The notes under the pieces were generated by a model. It was not told where the DNA came from, did not search any database, and saw only the letters and a program-made list of their open reading frames with translations. A stretch of 64,000 nt of DNA from Diplocarpon mali (taxonomy: Eukaryota; Ascomycota; Leotiomycetes; Helotiales; Drepanopezizaceae), in NCBI GenBank assembly GCA_024741835.1, contig JAENRP010000166.1, positions 32,488 through 96,487 of the forward strand, in the 5' to 3' direction. The translations under genes and the position numbers were made by a program. Positions within the stretch are counted from its first letter, which is position 1. Each line of letters opens with the position of its first letter. Shown one piece after another: positions 48,465 to 59,232 of this stretch.

Positions 48465-49261
48465 ACTATACCTAATAATAGGACCATCGATTACTATATG
48501 ATTCCAGCAGCCAAGCAGTCTACTAGACAATTTACAGTATAAGAAAAGTCGCATAAGTTATTAATCCTTATACTACCTAGGCTTAAAAATGCTTAATAGG
48601 TCTTAATAAACCTAGTACAAAGCGCTAGTTAATGAAAAGAACTAAGTACTAAATAAAGAACGCCCCTAGAGGAATATGTTTCCAATAAGACCGTCCTATT
48701 TTCGGTATTTATAAGATAAGGCATATTCGTTAACCTTAAGTCTAAACAGGAACCTAGCAAAGGCGGTTTTTTAATAATTAGTAATAACTATACTAAGGTG
48801 GTTGGAAATAGAGCACTTAAGAATGGCACCGATTTAAAGGATTTTATTATTAACTCTATTAATATAAAGCGACCCTAACCTATAAGATAGAATATCGCAG
48901 GTAAATCGTCTGCTAAGTTTCGTACAACCCTTAGTATAATAAAAGGTGGCCCCCTATCGAAGGCTCTCATAAGAAAGAGACCCTAGAGCGACCTATTAAT
49001 AGTAATAACTATAAAGGATTTATTTGCAAAAGATATAACTTAATTAATAGCATATTTAAAGAAGTATGAATAAGAACTTTTTAAAGATTTTATTAATACT
49101 TAAAAGCTAGTTCAATAGCTAGAGCTGCAACTATACAAAAATAAGTCGTAGACTAAGATAAGAGGCTCTAATAACAATATTAAGGCTAATAATATAATTA
49201 ACGAGACGATTCTATTTAAGAAGTATAGCACTAAGAAACCCTATATAAAGACACCTAATAT

Positions 49262-49286
49262 AACTCCTAGGCCTAGCCCGCAACTT
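49262..49286. repeat. Palindromic element in aORF2, C-terminal
   Basis: Encodes TPRPSPQL. Confidence 0.72.
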
Positions 49287-49672
49287 GATCTAGCAAAGGG
49301 CAAGGCCAAGGAAGTAATATCCGTAGAATCTCCCGCCTCCTCCTCCTCTATCACTAACAATTCCCCTAAGGATAATAACGATAATAATAATAATAACGCC
49401 ACTATATAAGTCTCTCTCCCTATTAGTAAAAGCCGCTAAAGTATACTAGCATCTGCCTAAACCACCGAAGCTCCTACTATACCGAGACCTATCTCATCAG
49501 ATACTAATAGCAATGCTATAAGAAAAAGTAGTCGTTCGGCAAAGAGAGTATTATCTAATAATAGGTCTCCCCGCCCTCTAAAGAGAACCAAGGAAAATTG
49601 ACATCTAGGTTAGTACTATTTTTAATTGTTTTTACGATTCTATAGCTTATTTGTTTTGCTAGTTTCATTTTC

Positions 49673-49697
49673 TGACTCCTAGGCCCGGCCTATAGGT
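49673..49697. repeat. Palindromic element in D/F 3' untranslated region
   Basis: gactcctaggcccggcctat form, 72 bp after the aORF2 stop. Counterpart at 17537-17561. Confidence 0.83.
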
Positions 49698-49713
49698 GAA
49701 AAGCCATATAAAA

Positions 49714-49775
49714 NNNNNNNNNNNNNNNNNNNNNNNNNNNNNNNNNNNNNNNNNNNNNNNNNNNNNNNNNNNNNN
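49714..49775. other. Assembly gap (62 N)
   Basis: Same place relative to the LTR as the gap at 17575-17607. Confidence 0.99.
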
Positions 49776-49958
49776 AAACTTCCCTTTTTTTTTCTTTTAC
49801 CTTTAATAATAATATAGCCCTAGTTTAGGCCTTTTAACATATTAGTTTTCTCGCACTTAAGGTTTGCTAGTGATTGATATGCTATTGCCTTGACCTATAT
49901 TATTTTATATTCTTTACTAATAGTAGTAGGGGCCATTACTTTTATTATTTAAGACATA

Positions 49959-50203
49959 TATAAAGACCTAAGATAGATAGGTCTTATAATATATATCATA
50001 TAATCGGCGTAAGACAGTAGGAGGATAAAAGGGCCATCTTCTATATATAGAGATAGCGCGTATCGCTATAGTACTAAATATACCCTATACTTAGGACTTA
50101 TTCCTAATATCTTGTCTAAGAGAGCCCGCTTATAGTGCTTCCTCCTCTTGTTTTTAGGTCTTCCCTTAGGCCTATTCTTGTGTTGTCTCCCCTCTGTTTT
50201 ATA
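49959..50203 (+). repeat. D/F 3' LTR
   Basis: 245 bp, TATAAAGACC...CTGTTTTATA, followed by the duplication GTAT (50204-50207) and then E pol. Confidence 0.92.
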
Positions 50204-50207
50204 GTAT

Positions 50208-53200
50208 AGGCCTGGATCTAATCCGGAAGCCTTTCGAGAGGCCTAGGGAGGTCTGGATTCTCTAAGTGAAAATCGCGAAGTTTGAATAGCGCATATATGA
50301 AATTAGAGGCTAGGTACTACTTTAAATCTATATCGCGGCCTACTTAAGAAATATAGTATATAAGTGTACCGGCTTGCTTTCGTATAGTAAGTAGGCTCTC
50401 TACTTTATATTCTTATTCTCTTATAATATTAATAGCAGGAGGGGGTTCATTTACTTAACTATTTAAAGGGGTACTAGGGTCCCTTCAGAGGCGACTTAGG
50501 TAGAAGATATTATATACCTTTATAGAGTTAGGTAGCTTCAATTGGTATGAGCTAAATACTTTCTCTACTATCTTAAATGGGCTAGCTTTAGGGTAGCTGA
50601 GCTTTTTAGAAGGCCTATCTTTAAGGTAGGGACGCATATTTAAGTATACTTAATCGCCAACTTCGAAAGTAGTAGGGTAGCAAGAGGTATTAGTAGCGTT
50701 TCGCATATATTCCTAGGCCTTAAGGATATAAGATTTAGTAAGGGTCTAAGCTTTATAATATCTTATAGAGTACTTAAGGGCGTCTTATCGATTAAGTTTC
50801 TAAGAAGGGGACTCCGAATTAGGTACATTAAGCTTCTAGTCCTAATTAGTACGCAGGGCATACCTATGCACTACTTCAAATGGCGATAAGCCACTAAGGG
50901 AGTCATAGGGGAGAGTTAGCTAGGCGAAATCTATTATAGGCAAGAATTCGCTCTAATTGTCTTAGTAATAGCTAATAAAGGGGCAGAGGTATTGCGTAAG
51001 GTACTGATTATAGTTTTCGGTTTGGCCATTGGTTTGAAGGTAGTAGGCCGAGCCGAGGGCCAGTTTCGTACTTAAAATAGAGATAAAAGCTTTCCAGAAG
51101 CTAGAAATGAATTAAGGGCCCTGGTCCAAGGTGATTGTTAAAAGGGGACTAAAGTAGCAATATATATAGTATATATAGAGTTGGGCTAGCTGGCGTAAAT
51201 CGGTAGTCTTTCGGCAAGGAATCGATATCGCCTGCTTACTAAATCGATCGATAATTATAAGAATGTTATTATAGCTATGCTTATCTTTATTAAAACTTAT
51301 ATAATCTATAGTTATATGCTCTTAAGGTCGGCTCAGTACTAGGAGAGGTTAGAGTAAACTAGGTTTCTTATTATAAAGGACTTTGCTTTATCTGCAGGTA
51401 TAGCAGTTCTTATAGTACTAGGATATATATTAGTGTAGATTCGGCTAATAGTATTATAAGAAGAGAAGCTAGTAGGTTTTGCGCGCGCTTAGATGCGCAG
51501 TAGCAATTTGATTATAAATCTCTTATATAAGTAGCGTATAAAGGTAGTTTATATCAGGTACTACTAGCTTACCTTAAAAGAGAAGCAAATCTCCTTCTAT
51601 TATCTAAGGGTTAGTCTTAGTCAAGGCTATATTAGGCCTATTTTAAAAGGCCGCTTGGCGATAGACTTAGTAAGGCCTATATTATCGATTAGCGGCTAGT
51701 ACTTAGTTAATAATATAGAAAGTAAGGGAGAAGGTCGAAACTTCTTTAATAGAGACTAGGTTCTTAATTATAGTCTATTTATAAAGCTATTTAAAGAGGA
51801 TTCGAGGGTCAATCTAATCCTAGTGTAATAATGTTATAAGGCGGTTATTGCGTTTTATTATATTCTAATCCTCTAACTCGTTGACGCAGCGAGTCAGGGC
51901 GTCGGCGAGAGGGTTTTCGGAGCCGGGTCGGTAGGTAATTGTAAAGTCGTATTCGGAGAGAAGCTCGGCCTAGCAGGCCTATCGAGAACTGAGGTTTTTT
52001 ATAATTATAAAGTACTCGAGTGCTTTATGGTCTATATATACTACAATTCGGTAGGGTGCTTTTGCAAGCTCGGCTTTAAAATGGCTAAATGATCGAATAA
52101 TAGCTAGTATCTCTTTATTATATATAGTATAGTTCAGCTTAGCTAGTGCTATAGTCTTACTATAGTAGGCGATCGGGCGCCATTTGGACCTATATTGCTA
52201 TAATAATACAAAGGCAATTATACTATTAAAGGCATCGGTTTCTAGTATATAAGAGAGGTCTTGCCTATAGTGCTAAAGGATTAGGGCATATATAAGAGCT
52301 TCTTATAGCTATAGGAAGCTTTGCTTACATTTAGGGGTAAATCGGAAGGGAACGTTATTCTTAGTAAAGTGCACTAAGAGGGTAATAATAAGACTATAGT
52401 CTTAGATAAAATAATGACAAAAATTATAAAAACTAAGGAATGATTAAATACCCTTTATAATAAAGGGGTAGGTCCAATTCTTTACTACTGCTACCTTATT
52501 AGGGTTAACTTGAACGCCTTCGGTAGTAATTATAAAGCTAAGGTACTTAGTCTCTATAATATTAAACTCACACTTCTTTAGATCGGCCTATAGTCCTGCA
52601 TCTGACAATTGTTAAAGAACCTGTTTTATATGCGATTTGTAGTTGAGTCGGTTAGTAGAGTAAATAAGGATATTATCTAAGTAGGCTATATAAAAATCAT
52701 TAAGGTAATCGAAAAGGACGTCGTTTATATACCTCTAATAGGTTGCAGGGCTATTAGTAAGGCTAAAAGGGAGCACCTTGCACTTATATGCGCTATACCG
52801 AGTTCTAAAGGTAGTAAGCTCCTTAGAGTCAGGGTCTATTCAGATTCGATAGAAGGCTTACTATATATTGAGCTTTATAAAAATCTAGGCGCTAGCTAAT
52901 CGAGCTAAGGTCTTATCGATTAAGGGTAAGGGGTATCGATCTTTATAAGTAAGGTTATTAAGCATATAGTAGTCAATATAGAATTGTAAGAAACTATCGG
53001 CCTTTTTTACAAATAGTACCGGCATAGTATAAGGGGTAAAGGAGGCCTTGATAAATCCTTTATTAAGGTTATTAATAAGGTATGCCTTTACTATTTCTAG
53101 CTTAGGTATAGACATCTTATATAAGGGGGAGTATCAAAGGGCCTTTTAAGCACCTTCGGCTATAAGCTCGATTTTATAATTATAGGGTCGATAGGGCGGT

Positions 53201-54276
53201 AGTGTATTAGAAGCGGCTTTCGAGAATATATAGCAGTACTCTTTATAAGCGGCTGGAATCGGTTTCTCAATTAGTTCAAGGGAGGCAGTTAGAATAGCTA
53301 CTAAGACCTTTCTATTATAGTATCGGTTTAGGAGGGAATCGGTTTCGCGTTATTAGATCTAACTTTCTTAATTATCTTAAATTAATCGATTAATTTTATA
53401 AAACGAGGTGCTAAAGAGCTTTACGCCTTGCTGATTCCTAGCTATAATATAAAAAGTATAAGCTGAAATCGCATATATATTTAAAGAAGAAAGGGGAATT
53501 TTGAACTTTGCTATCTACTTATAAGTGCGTTTCGGGGTCGAAATAGGAGAAGGAGCTAAGTTAGGCTTAATCGCATTAAGCTCTTGCTTTATGATTAATA
53601 TATTGCAGGAGTGGTCTTTAGAAAAGGTATTACCCTTAACTTAAAGTGGAGTTGGGATGGAATCGGTAAAAGACTGTTTTATTAGAATAGGAGGTGATTT
53701 AGGAGGGAGTTGGGAAAGGGTTTCCTAGCGTCGAGCTTTATACTTAGAAAGGGACTGTTCTAGTACTGTATTATATCGAGTTGCATTTCGCTAGTAGTAT
53801 TAATCTAAGTTTTATTATTTAATATTAGTGACTTCGATATTCCTTATAAAAGAGATAGTAAGGAGGTAGGAATCGAGCTAGGTCAGCTTGTAAAAAGTAT
53901 AATTAATAGAAACTTTATACTCCTTAAGCTATACTCTTCTTAAAATCACTCTATAGTTGCTAAGGTTAATAATAAGAAAGGGAGTAAAAGATTGAATTCG
54001 CTAGTTAATATATAAATTAAGCAATATATAATAAGTGATAGTACTACCTTAAGAACTGTTGTATCCTTTAATTAAGAAGGGTATAGGGAGTATGCGAATT
54101 AAGGGTTTAAGGAAAGAAGATAAAGATTTAAGTAACGCTAAGTCAATTAAAGCATACCTATTAGCGCCTATATCGATCAATGCCGATACTTTATAAGAAA
54201 TACCATTCTTTAAAAGTAGGATCTGTTTTATTATTAAATTGCTACTAAGGAGGTTTCTTAAATCGAGGTATCGCAT
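50208..54276 (-). pseudogene. pol: E pol (protease-RT-RNase H-integrase-chromodomain)
   Basis: One frame, -1 to gag and overlapping it by about 40 bp. Retropepsin 54049-54276 (ALIDIGANRYALID; DTGA expected). RT: LINNLNKGFIKASFTPYTMPVLFVKK at 52970-53080, YKDRYPLPLIDKTLARLA just after, catalytic YLDNILIYS near 52660-52690. RNase H about 52050-52350, integrase about 50950-51750. The C-terminal chromodomain is near 50230-50420 (ESLLTIRKQAGTLIYYIS, then YLASNF and LRDFHLENPDLP), which places E among the chromoviruses and would have guided integration to modified chromatin. The rest lies at 28335-28426. RIP stops are scattered. Confidence 0.9.
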
Positions 54277-55751
54277 ATTATAAAGTGCGCTTAAGAAGGA
54301 GGCTTTACTTAGGCGGAGGCGTTTCCCTTAGGAGTCGGAGGGGGAAGGGGAGCGCTACTATTATCTTATTCGGCCTTAGGGTCCTCCTCTTTATCGCTAC
54401 TCTATCCTTAGCCATTATTATACTTTAGCTTATTAACGCAAGAGCTATAATACCTAAGAGTAATAGAAGGGGATTTCGGCCGCTTATTAAACTGATTTTT
54501 TTAATCAGCTATAGGAGAGGGAGCGCTAGGGGTATCGGTCTAGCGCAGAAGAAATAAGGGAGATCTAGACTTAGCGAAACTAAGGGCAGGGGTACTATAC
54601 TAAGGTCGATTCGGATATAATTTAGAAAAGTTTCTTAGTAAGAGGTTTGATTTGTTATTATCTCCTTATTAGGCAGGCTTGCTGAGATTAGGCTTGGCCT
54701 TAGCGTCCGATTTGTCTTTATATTATATTTAACTATATAGCATCCTCTCGGCGCGCTATCTGGCGTCTTCTTATTAGATAGCAGTAACCCACTTGTCTAA
54801 TATCCTAGTCTTATACTACTTTTGTATAAGGGAAGTTCGGAGGCGTTTTAGGATTTTCTCCTTAAGGGCGCTGCAAAGTCGACCGTTATTATCGATCTCT
54901 GCTATAGCGGCTAGTTAAGAGAACTTAAGGTAGAATTCCTAAAAAGACTCGTCAGCCTTTATATAAAGGGTAGTAAACTCGATCTTAGCTTCTTCGCATT
55001 CCGCTGGGTTAGCTAAGAATTTAGCAAATTGACTTACTAAGGTTTCGGCGGTAATTCGAGCGTCCTTATTAAGTACTTAAAGGGTCAGCTAGTCTTTAGC
55101 TATACCCTTAGTTTAATCTAAAATGTAGTTAAGCCAGGCCTGTTCCTTATAGAAGTAAAGGTGGTATAGCTTTAAATTATCAAGTATATAAGCCTCCTAG
55201 TGTTTAGCGTAGTAATTATAGCCATCGGATAGTTTCTAAGTAAGGTTCAGTATATTATAGATATAGGGGAGGTTTAGCTATTAAGCTAAAGGCGAACCGG
55301 TAGTATATCGGTCAAGGGAAGTAAAAGAAGGATCGTCTTAATTATTGCGTCGCTTACTACGCGTAGTAGAGGAAATAGAAGGAGGTAAGTTAAAGTCTAT
55401 AGAGCGCTAGGGGCGTGTAGGTAAACTAGAGGGGTTTTATTCTAGTACTAGGGTTTTCTTAATTGATCTTAGGATGCCTTTAAAGGCGCTTTAGAGGTCA
55501 TCTAGATCTCTTTCTTAATCGATCAATTGTTAGTATATAAAATTCAGCTTATAGTTATACCTATTACGCTCTTTTAATATAGATGTAAGTTGTACTTATA
55601 GGGAATCTAATTTAGCTTATAATATAGTAACTTTAGGGCTATTATCGTCGGCCGGTAGGGAGTTAGTAGGAAAGGTACTAAGGGTAATACTAGTACTTCC
55701 CTAAGGGGAAGAGCGAAGGGTCTTTAAAGACCGAGTGATAAGGGGAACCAT
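54235..55751 (-). pseudogene. gag: E gag, RIP-inactivated
   Basis: ATG 55751-55749 (MVPLITRSLKTLRSS). A heptad-rich segment near 55500-55620 (AKLDSL-VQLTSILKERNRYNYKL) is followed by a retrotrans_gag-like core (about 54750-55270; WLNYILD, FxEFYLKFSxLA). The zinc-knuckle region is poorly preserved (YYSSCVNKLKY near 54440). It overlaps the start of pol in the -1 frame. Confidence 0.8.
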
Positions 55752-55890
55752 TCTTCAAGCTTATAGCAGGAGCTTAGTATAGGTCTTCTAGTATATTATT
55801 ATACTCATTAGGGTTTCGGTCAACTATTAAGAATAATATAAATAGATATTATAAATGCTATCTTTAGCAAAGCGAAAGAGTTATTAATAA

Positions 55891-56182
55891 TATGACGATT
55901 AAGAGTATAACCTCTGCTTAGCACTGATACGCGTACGAATCATATAGCAATGCTAATAGAACGTCTTAGTAATGACTTAGAATCAATAACTATAGAGCCC
56001 TAAAGGAGTGGAAGGGCATAGTATATATATATAAAGAAAAGAGGGTCACCCGCTTAAGGGGAGCCGAACCGGATGCCAACTAGGAGTAACCTGGTTTATA
56101 GCTTATACTAAGATTGCGCTAAGCCGTAGCCGAACCAGGTACGAACTAGGATACAACCTATATATAGTGACAATCTGTCATA
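55891..56182 (-). repeat. E 5' LTR
   Basis: 292 bp, more RIP-affected than the 3' LTR at its first bases (TATGACGATTAAG), ending ATCTGTCATA. Flanked by ATAAC at 56183-56187. Confidence 0.93.
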
Positions 56183-56187
56183 ATAAC

Positions 56188-58670
56188 ATTCTTTATAGCT
56201 TTCTCTATTATAGTTAAACTAGCGTATTTATTAACGAATTTTTCCTATTTTAATATCTATCTCTTTCGCTTAAGGTCAAGGGTCTGCGCAATAACTTTAA
56301 CTTCTTAATCTTCGAGCTTAAAGCTATCTTCGTCTATTATATCTCTAATTAATTCGTTAGCTATATCGGCTTTATCCTTATCTACTACAGTTTTAAATTA
56401 TTAAGTGTCTTTTAGCGTTTGGACTCTATATTGAGATTTCTAAATTACATATATTAATTTCTAAACTTTAGCTGGTTTTATTAGTATTAAAGGAGTAGTA
56501 GATTTAGAAGGACGCTAAGTATTCTAAGGGTTTCTAGATATAAAAGTAGTATTAATATTAGCAGATATATTATTATTAACCTACCTTAAAATAGAGATAC
56601 CTTTAACTTTAGTAGTAGTTTGATTCGAAGTTTGGTTAGTAAGCACTCCCTTAGGTAGATTGCTAGCTGGACCTATATATATATATAAGTTAGGACCTTA
56701 GAGTTTATTTCGATAATACGCTTTCGTTCGGCCAAATCCTTATCCTACTTTATACTATATATCATTATTTAAATAGTCTATAGCTATAAACAATTCTGAT
56801 GTTTTTTAATAGGGATAGCCTTTAACTTAGGATCTTTAATGCAAAGTATCTTATACTTATTAATATATATAATCCTAGTGTTAATAAAAGGATAAAAAAG
56901 AGGATATTTATTATAATACTTATATAAAGGGCAGTTAAGTTCCTTATTATTGCAAAAGTTGCAAGTTAGTCTTCTTCTATTGCTATTCCTTTAATATCCT
57001 ATAGTATTAATATTGGCAAAGCGCTAGTTAAGATCAATTTCTCCTTCTTTAGTCAACTATTAAGTTCTTATATTAGCTGGTTTTTTTAAATAATAAGAAG
57101 TAGAAGTCTAGTAATAGGAACTATTAGGTTGGCTTATAGTGGCCGAGTTTTGCCTATTATTAAATTAGGAAATATACTATTTTTCCTATAAAAGATTATT
57201 AATCCTAGTTTTTAAGCTTTAGATTTAGAGTTCTGCAAATTAAGTCTTAAGTTCCTTAATTCTAGGGTTAGATCTTATTCTTAAGTCGGGCCTACGAGTG
57301 AAAGGTATAACTACTAGGTTCTTCTTTACCTCCTCTATGACTTCCAGAGCCTTTGAGTATTCTTGGACTAAGCTCTTAAGGTCTTTAGTATAAGAGGGAG
57401 TAAGGGCTTTCTCCTACTTTATAGTATTAATAGTTCTTTTACTAAGATCTGATTTTAAAGCAAAGGCTAAGAATTCTTTAAATAAGGCAAAGGTTATAAG
57501 GTCTTACTTATCGATCTTAAAATACTTGATAATCTTATTTCAAAGGCTAGTAGGTAATTTAAGTAAGAAAAGGCGGCCTCTTTCAACTTTATTAAGTATT
57601 TTCTAAGTAATTAAGGTATTTAATATATAAGTAAAGGTCTGATAATAGTTCTTGATTTCCTTAGGAGTATAAGTAATTAAAATAAATTCCTTTAAGAAAG
57701 CTAGGGTATTGCGAATCTACTATTTATCAAATTCTCGGAATTCAGATTTAAGGGCCTTAATAAAGAGTTCCTATAAACCTTAAGTTTTCCATTTGGGAAG
57801 GGATTTAATAATATCTTTACTTATATGATTATAGTAGCAAGGAAGTTAAGAAATCATATCCTTTTATATAATATTAAAATCGTAATAAGTTTCCTTATAT
57901 TGCTTAAGGAAATTAGTAATATTAGCTCTTATAAAGTAAGGAGCGCTAGGAGAACTAGGGAAAGGAAAGTGATTAGTAATAGCCTTAAATGCGGCTATTA
58001 TCATTTTATACTAACTGTTTAAGTTAATAGAATCTATAAAGGGCAAAGGGGAAGCTTTAATATTATAAGATTAATTATTAAAAGGAGTACTTCGAAATTC
58101 AAAAGGGCTTAAAGAACGTTTAAAATCTAAGTTAATCTTAAAGTAATTAAGACGAGTTTGAAAAGATTTAGATAAAAGGTTAGTAAAAAGTTCAAAATTG
58201 ATATTATTTTTAGTATTTTCTAGTATTAATATTAAAAAAGTAAGTAGTAGCCTTAAGTTATTTAAAGATGTCTTTTTATTATTCTACTTATAGGCTAAGC
58301 TTAGGAGTAGAATTCCGGATTTTATTAAAAGTTTAATTTGAGTTTGGTAAGAGATTTTAAATAAGTACTAAATAGCTAATAGGAGCATTATAACTAATTG
58401 TAATAAGATAAGGTTTACTTAATTAAGAACTAATTTCTAAGATAAGGTTTATATATAAGATTCTTCTTAGCCTTTAAGCTAATTCCTATTAGTCCTTATA
58501 ATAAAGGGGTCTTTAAAGATGATTCTAGGGCAATTTTTAAAGTTCTATTAAGCTAAGGCGGCTGAATTATCAGATTCGGATTTTTAAAAATTCTAAAGAG
58601 ATACTTCCGATTAGAGTTTGCGCTTAATATTACTTAAGTACTCGAAACTACTGCTATTTGAAATTGCTAT
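56188..58670 (-). pseudogene. gag-pro: D1 gag-pro, N-terminal part
   Basis: Start codon ATA (for ATG) at 58670-58668, then colinear with 28991-31480 of D/F down to the E insertion. Palindrome copies at 58285-58309 and 57277-57301 sit at the same sites as 29352 and 30361. Cys cluster near 56945. It continues at 28037. Confidence 0.85.
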
Positions 58671-58985
58671 TATAGGGTTTATTAAACTTTTTATATTAGA
58701 AAGCTGAAAATTCTAAGAATCTTAGAGTTAAGGAGAAAAAATAAGGGTTTTTCAAAGTGGAGTCGAAAAGGGAAATTCTAAAGTTATTAATAATTGCTAA
58801 ATAAAAATCGATAGTTCTAAGTAATTAAGTGATTAAGGATAAGGTTTTTAGAGTTGATTAAAATGCTATAAGTATTTTAAAGATGTATTTTTCGAAAGGC
58901 CAGTCTCTTATCTATAAATCAAAAGATCGATAAGGTTATATAAGGACAGAAATCTTAAGAAATCGGTCCTTGCGTAAGTCACTAA

Positions 58986-59232
58986 TATAAAATCAAAGAG
59001 GAGATAATATAAGAATAGGCCTAAGGGAAGACCTAAAAACAAAAGGAGGAAGCACTATAAGCGGGCTTTCCTAAATAAGGTATTAGGAACAAGTCCTAAG
59101 TATAGGGTATATTCAGTACTTATGGCGACGCGCGCTATCTTTATATATAGAGGAGGTCCCTTTTATCCTCCTTCCGTCCTGCGCCGATCATGTGATATAT
59201 GTTACGAGACCTATCCATCTCAGGTCTCCATA
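58986..59232 (-). repeat. D1 5' LTR
   Basis: 247 bp, on the minus strand TATGGAGACCTGAGATGG...TTTTATA. The right border at 59232 adjoins Copia C coding sequence. Confidence 0.9.

Larger units (their letters stand above)
47201..49601 (+). pseudogene. aORF2, C-terminal part
   Basis: Continues the frame of 40142-41205 (the 5,995-bp insertion shifts it by one, exactly compensated). Palindromes at 47210 (LTCEPGPQV), 48440 (LTPRPGSRV) and 49262 (TPRPSPQL) are all read in the same frame. A middle block (MHYRLYLSALL, near 48285) aligns with aORF1. The tail (49310-49601) has SVESPAS, an Asp/Asn run, a basic Arg/Lys segment and LKRTKEN before TGA. RIP stops are present, but there are open stretches of 60-85 codons. 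Confidence 0.72.
49602..49958 (+). other. 3' untranslated region of D/F with assembly gap
   Basis: It contains the palindrome 49673-49697 and 62 N (49714-49775). After the gap comes a T-rich stretch, then 180 bp ending at the LTR. Colinear with 17461-17803. No ORF. Confidence 0.8.
28427..50203 (+). mobile_element. Giant D/F Ty3/gypsy element with two extra ORFs (about 15.8 kb net)
   Basis: LTRs of 245 bp at 28427-28671 and 49959-50203 with the 4-bp duplication GTAT (28423-28426, 50204-50207). Order on +: leader, gag-pro, pol (-1 frame), aORF1, TATA/CT-rich spacer, aORF2, 3' region with a gap, LTR. Copia B with its TSD (5,995 bp) is nested in aORF2. Up to 39968 it is colinear with D1; the extra 3,995 bp (39969-49958 net) holds aORF2. 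The fragment at 17162-18048 has the same 3' end, so this arrangement exists at more than one site. Confidence 0.88.
28043..56182 (-). mobile_element. Chromovirus E (Ty3/gypsy), about 6.4 kb, split by D/F
   Basis: LTRs of 292 bp at 28043-28334 and 55891-56182, with duplication ATAAC at 28038-28042 and 56183-56187. On the minus strand: gag 55751, pol 54276 to 50208, resuming at 28426 and ending 28335. Net length without D/F is 6,359 bp. The flanks join to give continuous D1 gag sequence (gctATAACattc, against gctataatattc in the D/F copy). Confidence 0.95.
19102..59232 (-). mobile_element. Complete D element D1 (Ty3/gypsy, about 11.8 kb), split by E
   Basis: On the minus strand: 5' LTR 58986-59232, leader and gag-pro (58670 to 56188, resuming 28037 to about 27090), pol (about 27240-23366), aORF1 (23052-19779), 3' untranslated region and 3' LTR 19102-19346. 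The interior is colinear with 28672-39968 of the D/F element. Removing E plus its TSD (28,145 bp) and the short element plus TSD (203 bp) leaves 11,783 bp; the D part of D/F plus one LTR is 11,787 bp. Its right flank (atgag) is in Copia C. Confidence 0.9.

Noticed and set aside
28043..56182. Direct repeat pair 28 kb apart as a segmental duplication
   Set aside because: The matching ATAAC duplications, polypurine tract and gag-pol order show the pair to be LTRs of element E.
28672..59232. Large inverted repeat (19-28 and 56-59 kb against 28.7-40 kb) as a chromosomal inversion or hairpin
   Set aside because: Two D-family copies in opposite orientation, one nested in the other by way of E, explain it.
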